Assembly (NCBI GenBank): GCA_025738555.1
Contig: JAOVFP010000013.1
Span: forward strand, 1,116,001 to 1,180,000
DNA from: Cyathus striatus
Taxonomy: Eukaryota > Basidiomycota > Agaricomycetes > Agaricales > Nidulariaceae
Length of the DNA: 64,000 nucleotides
Reading direction: 5' to 3'
A program made the position numbers and the translations under genes. Below are positions 57,304 to 64,000 of this stretch, one piece after another. The notes under the pieces were generated by a model, which saw only the letters and a list, made by a program, of their open reading frames with translations, was not told the DNA's origin and did no database searches. Every line of letters begins with the position of its first letter. The first letter of the stretch is position 1.

Positions 57304-59290
57304 TTGTGTTTCGTAGGCTGAGGAAGGGAGAAGAGGGGACTGAGAGGGAGAGAGGGAGCGTAAACGAACGTTGGGGTGGGGTGGGATGGGGGGATAGTTG
57401 AAAAATTGAAGTTAAGGCTAAGCGCAGCAGCACGTTGCTGACTTCTCAGTGTCAGGATCTTCCGCAGGCCGCGCGCAAGTCAATAGACCGATAATGATCA
57501 GCTACAGCAGCTGGCACCTAACAAACCACCTATAAGTACTTCAAAGTTATAGTGAAAAGAGGACTTACAATCGACTACGTCCTACCTCGATGAAGGGGAA
57601 GGAGGAGAAGTGACAAGCAGGTGATAATCGTACCAGGTCATTTGGCACAACCCTGGCACAACCGCCGGTATGGAACCGGTGCCGTGTCACGGTGGGAATT
57701 TGTGGATCAGTCACGTGCGGTGTTAGACGCGTAAGTGGCTCAGGAACCCGATTGGCGCCTTGATGCCGTTGGTTTAATCGTCGGTAAGAGGCGTTTGGGG
57801 GAACGGTTCTGCGTCGTACCCAATTGCTTCGTACCAATCCATAAAGTCACTGTTTTTTTTGAAGTATGTAACATTCTTTAACTATGAGGAATAAGTACTT
57901 CAATTGAACACATAATGATCATGGTTGGTTGTTTGTAAGAGGCATTTGGTGAAGTCGTTATGTACTGTAGCTGCCAAGATTTAACGTTAATACCAATTGC
58001 TTCATTACTCTTTTCACTCGATACAATTTTTGAAATATGTAACATTCCTAATACTTATGTGTAGATTACTTTAAATCTAGTGATTTAGCACTTGATTTTC
58101 GGTGAGCATGTAAAAGGTATGTGGTAAAATTGGCGAACGGTTCAGCGTCGTACCCAATTGCTTCATATGAGTACAAGAGGCAGTATTTTTTTGGAGTATA
58201 TAACATTATTTAACGATGAAGAATATGTACTTCAATTGAACAGAATATAGCATTTCGTATTCGGTTGCTTGTAAGAGGCATTTGGCGAAATTGTTATGCA
58301 ATCGTCATCTACTGTACCCGCCAAGAGTTAACGTACCAGCTGCTCCACTAAGTTAGAAAAAACTTAGATTTCTGTTTTGAAGCAATTTTGAAGTATGCAA
58401 CATTATTATATGATCTAATGATTTAGCACTTGATATTCAGGCATTTGGTAAAATGGTAATACATAAGACCTATCACAATTACATACCAACTGCTTTAAAG
58501 ACGTGAGCTTGCCGAATTTTTGAAGTAGCAAACTACATATGGGTCTGTTGAACACCCCAATATATTGCTTGATTTTCAGTTGCTCGTAAGAAGCATTTGG
58601 TGAAATTGTTATGTGCTGTATCTGCCAATACATGTACCAATTGCTTCATAATGCATAGAATAACGATACATTTTTGAAGTATGTAACATTCATGTATGGT
58701 GATTATTTCAAAGCATTTGGTGCAATAGTAATACACCATACTACATACCAACTGCTTTAAATCATAAACAAAAACTGTAGAACTTGCAGAGTTTTTGAAG
58801 CATGTAACACTTCAATTAAACACATTATAGTGTTTGATGTTCCATTGCTTGCAAGAGGTATTTGGTAAACTTGTTATGTACACTGTACTTGCCAAGACTT
58901 GAGGTACTAATTGCTTCATAAAGAGAGCAAAATTTTTTGAAGTATGTAATATTCTTGTATATCAAGTACTATAAATCTAATGCCCAGAGATCATGTAAAA
59001 ACATTTGGTAAAACAGTAAGCACTGTACCTAAGTTATCATGTGCAAGATTACATACCAATTGTGTGGGCCAGCACAGCTGTAGAATTATGGTGGTCAAAG
59101 TGCACAGGATATTGTTCGGTGCACATTTTTAGTCCCAGCACAAACATTTCTGTAGTACACACACATTTAAATTTGAGTCTAGTGCAAACTTTTCAGGACT
59201 TCATAAAGCCAAAGCTCTTAGTCTTAAGAGACAGGTGTGATTATTCTCATAGAATAAAATATTATTTATACCTATGAAGTGTATACACTA
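57304..59290. repeat. Upstream region plus about 145-bp monomer array (copy A)
   Basis: 57304-57840 is the C+G-rich flank upstream of the 555-codon gene. From about 57840 to 59080 a diverged monomer of about 120-180 bp repeats roughly nine times. Each carries GCATTTGGTGAAATTGTTATG, ACCAATTGCTTCAT and TTTTTGAAGTATGTAACATTC in that order. No open frame runs through the array. The whole segment recurs at 59950-62150. Confidence 0.75.
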
Positions 59291-59949
59291 TACAGCTTAT
59301 AACTACAGTACTAGTTGAGATAACCTTCACCTCTCAGGCTTTTCCACTCATATTACCCCTTGAAAGTACCAACCAGCCTGCTTGGCACACATAATATACT
59401 TACCAACCAGTCATAAATACATCACTAATTTAAATCAAGAAACAAATCCCTGAATGAACAGTCATGTGAAACAAGACAACTACGACTTTGGGTGCTCATT
59501 GCGAGACAAGGTACAAGTAGAGGCACAAGCCCACACCACCCCCCAGGACTGACTGTGAGCCCATGCATATCTATCACCCCAGTCTCTTGCAGAAGCCAAT
59601 AATCCTTGGTAGAATGGGAATCAGTCCAAAAACAAGCCCCATTCCCGCATTACCGCTTGGTGTGATTAAGCCTTACAGACTTCAAAATGACACGCAGTGC
59701 AGACAATGCAGGCAATATCATAGCTGGCTGCAATGATGTGGGTAACAAATACCAATCAGTAGAGGTGGGAGGGTGAAGAATGCATGATTTGGGGAGTTCA
59801 GGTGCAGAGTGTGAGGGCTTAGAGGGTGTTGACATGCAATCTGGGTACAAGTTGTAAGTAGAAATAATTGGGAAATGAACATAATGATGAGATGCACCTG
59901 TTGATACAGTATTGCCTCATTGTATTATGTCCACCATATGTGTGAGTCT
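59291..59949. other. Spacer between the two duplicated segments
   Basis: Low-CpG sequence with no recognised feature; the minus frame at 59650-59850 is short and Pro/Ser-rich. Confidence 0.35.
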
Positions 59950-60090
59950 CAATGCAGTTTATTGCATTGTGGAAGCACTGTGGGAGGAGTGTTGGTGAGG
60001 GCAGGGCAGAGTTGGTTGGGGAAGATGGGGATGGGGAGGGTGTGTAGGCAGGGAAAACAGGCTCATATGCTGTCTGACCAGGAGAAGCCT
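59950..60090 (-). pseudogene. N-terminal fragment of the 555-codon gene, CpG-decayed
   Basis: Minus-strand ATGTCAGGCTTCTCCTGG and the following codons match the start of the intact gene at 57303, up to about codon 50 (TNSALPSPTLLPQCFHNAIN). The CGA of codon 11 (SDSI-R) has become TGA. Homology stops at 59950. Confidence 0.78.
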
Positions 60091-62200
60091 GACATTTGTG
60101 TTTCATAGGCTGAGGAAGGGAGGAGAGGGTGGAGTGAGAGGGAGAGAGGGAGTGTAAATGAATGGTGGGTGGGCCCTGGGGGGATAGTTGAAAAACTGAA
60201 GCTAAGGCTAAGTGCAGCATGTTGCTGACTTCTCAGTGTCAGGATCTTCTGCAGGCCGCATGCTAGTCAATAGACCAATAATGATCAGCTACAGCAGCTG
60301 GTACCTAACAAACCATATATGAGCACTTCAAAGATATAAGCTAAACAGGACTTACAATCGACTGTGTCCCACCTTGATGAAGGGGAAGGAGGAGAAGTGA
60401 TGAGCAGATGATAATCATACCAGGTTCATTTGGCACAACCACTGGTATGGAACTGGTGCCATGTCACAGTGGGAATTTGGGGATCAGTCACATGTGGTGT
60501 TAGATGCGTATGTGGCTCAGGAACCTGATTGGCACCTTGATGCCATTGGTTTGGTCATCGGTAAGAGGCATTTGGGGGAATGGTTCAGTGTCATACCCAA
60601 TTGCTAGTAACACCAATCCATATGGTTACTTTTTTTTGAAGTATGTAATATTCTTTAATGATGGGGAATATGTACTACAATTGAACACAATATATAGCAT
60701 TTCATGTTCCATTGCTTGCAAGAGGCATTTGGTGAAATTGTTATGTGCTGTACCTGCCAAGACTTTACATACCAATCAATTGCTTCATTATTCTCTTCCC
60801 TGATACAATTTTTGAAATATGTAACATTCCTAATACTTATGTGTAAACTACTTTAAATCTAGTGATTTAACACTTGATTTTCAGAGAGCATGTAAAAGGC
60901 ATTCAGTAAAATGGGCAAACAGTTTAGTGTCATACCCAATTGCTCATACATGTACACAAAGCAATATTTTTTTGAAGTATATAACAGTATTTAACAATGA
61001 AGAATATGTATTTCAATTGAACACAATATAGCATTTCATGTTTGATTGCTTGTGAGAGGCATTTGGCGAAATTGTTATGCAATCGTGATTTATTGTACCT
61101 GCCAAGACTTAATGTACCAATTGCTTCTCTAAGTTAGAAAAAATCTAGATTTCTTTTTTGAAGCAATTTTGAAGTATGTAGACATTGTTATATGGTAATC
61201 ACTGATTACTTCTAATCTAATGATTTAGTACTTGATGTTCAGTGAGCATGAAAAGGCATTTGGTAAAGTAGTAATACATAAAAGCTATCACAATTACATA
61301 CCAATTGCTTTATAGATGTCCACCCAAAGAATTTTTGAAGTAGCAAACTACGTATGAATCTGACAAATACTTCAATTGAACACAATATATTGCTTGATTT
61401 TCAGTTGCTCATAAGAAGTATTTGGTGAAATTGTTATGTGCTGTATCTGTCAATACATGTACCAATTGCTTCATAAAGTGTGGATGATGATATATTTTTG
61501 AAGTATGTAACATTCATGTATGGTGATTACTTCAAAGCATTTGGTGAAATAGTAATACATCATATTACATACCAATTACTTTAAATCATAAACAAAAACT
61601 GTAGAACCTGCAGAGTTTTTGAAGCATGTAATAGTGAATACACATGAAGAATACTTGAACTGAACACAATATAGCATTTGATGTTCCATTGCTTGCAAGA
61701 GGCATTTGGTAAACTTGTTATGTATTGTACTTGCCAAGACTTGAGGTACTAACTGCTTCATATAAAAAGAGAATGAAAACTTTTGAAGTAAGTATGTAAT
61801 ATTCTTGTATATCAAGTATTACAATATAATGATGCATGTTCAGTGATCATGTAAAGACATTTGGTAAAACAGTAAGCACTGTACCCAAGTTACATGATTA
61901 CATACCACTTGCTTTATACATGCGGACCAGCACAACTGTAGAATTTTTGAAGCATGGAACACAATTATACTTATACTTAAGAGTCAATATTAATTTATTG
62001 CTTGATATTTGTTGGTTTGTAAGAGGTTTTGGTGAAATGGTAATGGTAATGCATTGTACCTGTCAAGAATTAAACCAATTGCTTTATTGTTGTTCAATGA
62101 TATGCTTTTGACATATGTAATAAGCTTGTATGAAGATTAGTCATTGTCAATTTTATAGTAACTTATAAGAGGCATTTAGTGAAATGGTTATGCATCATAA
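60091..62200. repeat. CpG-decayed duplicate of the monomer array (copy B)
   Basis: Follows copy A block by block: GCAGCA(...)GTTGCTGACTTCTCAGTGTCAGG, GATCAGCTACAGCAGCTGG, CACCTTGATGCCATTGG, then the monomer array from about 60600. Differences from copy A are largely CG in A against TG or CA in B. Confidence 0.8.
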
Positions 62201-62323
62201 CGGCTAACCCTTATTGTAACTTGTCGGGTGACTCAACTTACAACAGATTTCATTATGGAAAATGCTATATCTACATTAATATAAGATGTACGCCACTGAC
62301 ACTGCATTAATTTCTTCCTGTTG

Positions 62324-63996
62324 CTATCGGTTGCTATAAACCATGGGCTCCATACATGTATCTGCATATCTGTCCTGCATTATCAAAGCCAACCCAAGGG
62401 GCGCAATAACATCAAGTCCAGGGGCCATTCCAGAAGATACACAAACTTTCAGTGTGTCACAAAAATTTCTTTTCGTCACGGCTGTTTGAAGAGCAGTTGG
62501 TCCTAGTGAGTTATCGTGCTCGACATAGCGCAAAATGAAGCTTGGGGCATCTGAGCTGAATAGCCATTGGCGGTCTTGAGCACGCAAATGAATAATTGCA
62601 TTTGTTAATATATCTTCAATGGCGAAAGTGAGAAATCCTTCAACTGTAAAATTTCCAGTCATGCATGGCCTGTATGTGGCCTCTGTAGAATTGGGCGTCG
62701 GGTCAATGCATTTTCCAAGCACTGTGTTATTTCCAAGATTAAAAATAAGGTCTCTTGAAGATAGTAATAGGTCTTCATGAATATTAAGATTGGGATTAAC
62801 TTCTCCAAAATATAAGTTACGGATTGATGATGATCCATTGATATTTGGAGAAAGGAAGTAATTGAACATGAACTCCTTCGTTGGGTTAAATTCAGAAGGG
62901 CGAAAGTAAAATGAAGCGATGGATGCTTGAAACCTGTAAGATAACCCTGTCAGGACAACTTCACCCGGAAATCCGTCACAGAAATGTTCCCATTGGTGCT
63001 ATAAGCTAGTAATCAATATCACAGCACTGTATGAATTAGACATAAAGACATGCCTGTTGTGACAATGGGAGTGCAGCAAATGGTGCAAAAAGAGGACCGA
63101 AGCAGAAAAGGCATGCAATAGGAAGAACAACAATAGTGTGCATAAAGTACAATCCTGTACGCCAAAAGCGCGATTTAATGGCAAGAGTTCCTTCTCTTTC
63201 AGAATTTGCACGAGGAATGGGCTTTATGACCTGCGAAATGTAGTCGAAATATGCGGTCCACACCAAAATGCTAAAAACACAAACACAATATCCATACACA
63301 TAAACTCACAGGTGTCTCAACATAAATTTGGAAACCAAATATAATACTATCGCTCACGAGATATGGAGAATGGCTTCCATGCACTATGTGGATCGTTGAC
63401 ACGTGTTCTTTTGGTTGGTATTGTGCCGCCAGTGACGTCTGTAAAACAAATAAGAGAGCAGGTATAATGAAATAAATATTTCGAACATTTGAGAATCCAT
63501 ATTCCTTCTATTCCCGTAGTTGATAACAGTATAAAAGTTACTGGACATTTGTTACCGTCGGAAAATATTAATGTATGTTATTATACTCACATACTATCCA
63601 GCGCCAACGTGAGTTTCTCCTTTCCTTAAAGTGTGGTGCAACTATTCCATATTTTCGAAGTCTCCATGGATTTGGCTCCCCGAAAAGGCAGAAACGAACA
63701 CCATTAACAAATGATGATGGTAGGTCCCTAACGCAATTCCACAAGTCCCTGTACTTTGCCAAAATTAGCTTCCACACTTCAACCAGGGGCGGAACAACTG
63801 AAAATAACGAGAGGACTTGGCCATATGTGACATTGGCATTATCTAATGAAAGACCCTTCACTATACCAAGTACCCAGCTCCAGTGAAGTCCTATAACAAT
63901 GAAGAGAACAGTCCATGGATGCGAGCTGGATATGATGTCCCTGGTTATAAATGTGAATAAGAAAGTATTGAACACGAATATTTTATCGCTCACCAA
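62324..63996 (-). CDS. Multi-pass membrane protein of unknown function, 5' end outside window
   Basis: The 3' end is complete (TAG at 62324). Last exon 62324-62998 encodes HQWEHFCDGFPGEVVLTGLS, a FYFRPSEFNP region, a likely lumenal or extracellular stretch with NxS/T sites and paired cysteines (CIDPTPNSTEATYRPC), and a C-terminal tail. The exon from 63054 to about 63270 has ILVWTAYFDYISQ and TGLYFMHTIVVLPIACLFCFGPLFAPF. Upstream frames (63568-63996) hold hydrophobic helices (WTVLFIVIGLHWSWVLGIV, YGQVLSLFSVVPPLVEVW). The intron 62999-63053 has a GC donor (CAG|GCATGT) and a normal AG acceptor. The junction between about 63270 and 63440 does not keep frame in any reading I tried, so that exon may be mis-read or carry a frameshift. 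I do not recognise a named family. Confidence 0.6.
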
Positions 63997-64000
63997 GGTG

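Overview
The window looks like nuclear DNA of a basidiomycete fungus, most likely an Agaricomycete. The evidence is many very short spliceosomal introns (about 50-70 bp), a pair of class-I-type hydrophobin genes, a tandem pair of seven-transmembrane orphan genes, a DUF6533-type seven-transmembrane gene, an aryl-alcohol-dehydrogenase-type aldo-keto reductase and intron-bearing tRNA-Pro genes. There is no bacterial operon structure, Shine-Dalgarno signal or CRISPR array. I do not name a species.

Layout. 0-12 kb is gene-bearing: a 750-bp fold-back element, two tandem hydrophobin genes (minus), two tail-to-tail tRNA-Pro genes, a 13-exon monocarboxylate-type MFS transporter (plus), then a duplicated seven-TM gene in which the 7.7-10 kb copy is dead and the 10.5-11.7 kb copy is intact. 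12.5-33.7 kb is a transposon graveyard with almost no CpG. It holds a short-LTR element that has a second family's solo LTR inside one LTR, and a decayed hAT transposase element that hosts two further TIR elements. 34-38 kb is a normal-CpG island with a short-chain-dehydrogenase relic, an intact aldo-keto reductase and a broken HMG-CoA synthase copy. 39.8-57.4 kb is a head-to-tail array of a three-part repeat module that carries the 3' end of a 555-codon gene. One complete copy of that gene sits at 55.6-57.3 kb, one inactivated copy is split by a hAT-like element, and several copies keep only the last codons. The intact DUF6533 gene lies inside this block at 48.6-50.5 kb. 57.2-62.2 kb holds two copies of a segment made mostly of about 145-bp monomers; the second copy shows clear CpG-to-TpG/CpA decay. 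The right edge cuts through a multi-pass membrane protein gene.

Themes. (1) At least five different TIR elements with exact 8-bp target-site duplications, plus a sixth with an imperfect one, are present, and most carry arrays of a family-specific short motif just inside their ends, as expected of non-autonomous hAT-like elements. (2) CpG decay is visible by direct comparison of duplicated segments, and it explains the TGA stops in the hAT transposase and in duplicated gene fragments; this points to past cytosine methylation or a RIP-like process. (3) Several host genes exist here as one good and one dead copy. All exon joins were read by eye from splice signals and reading frame and have not been tested against transcripts.
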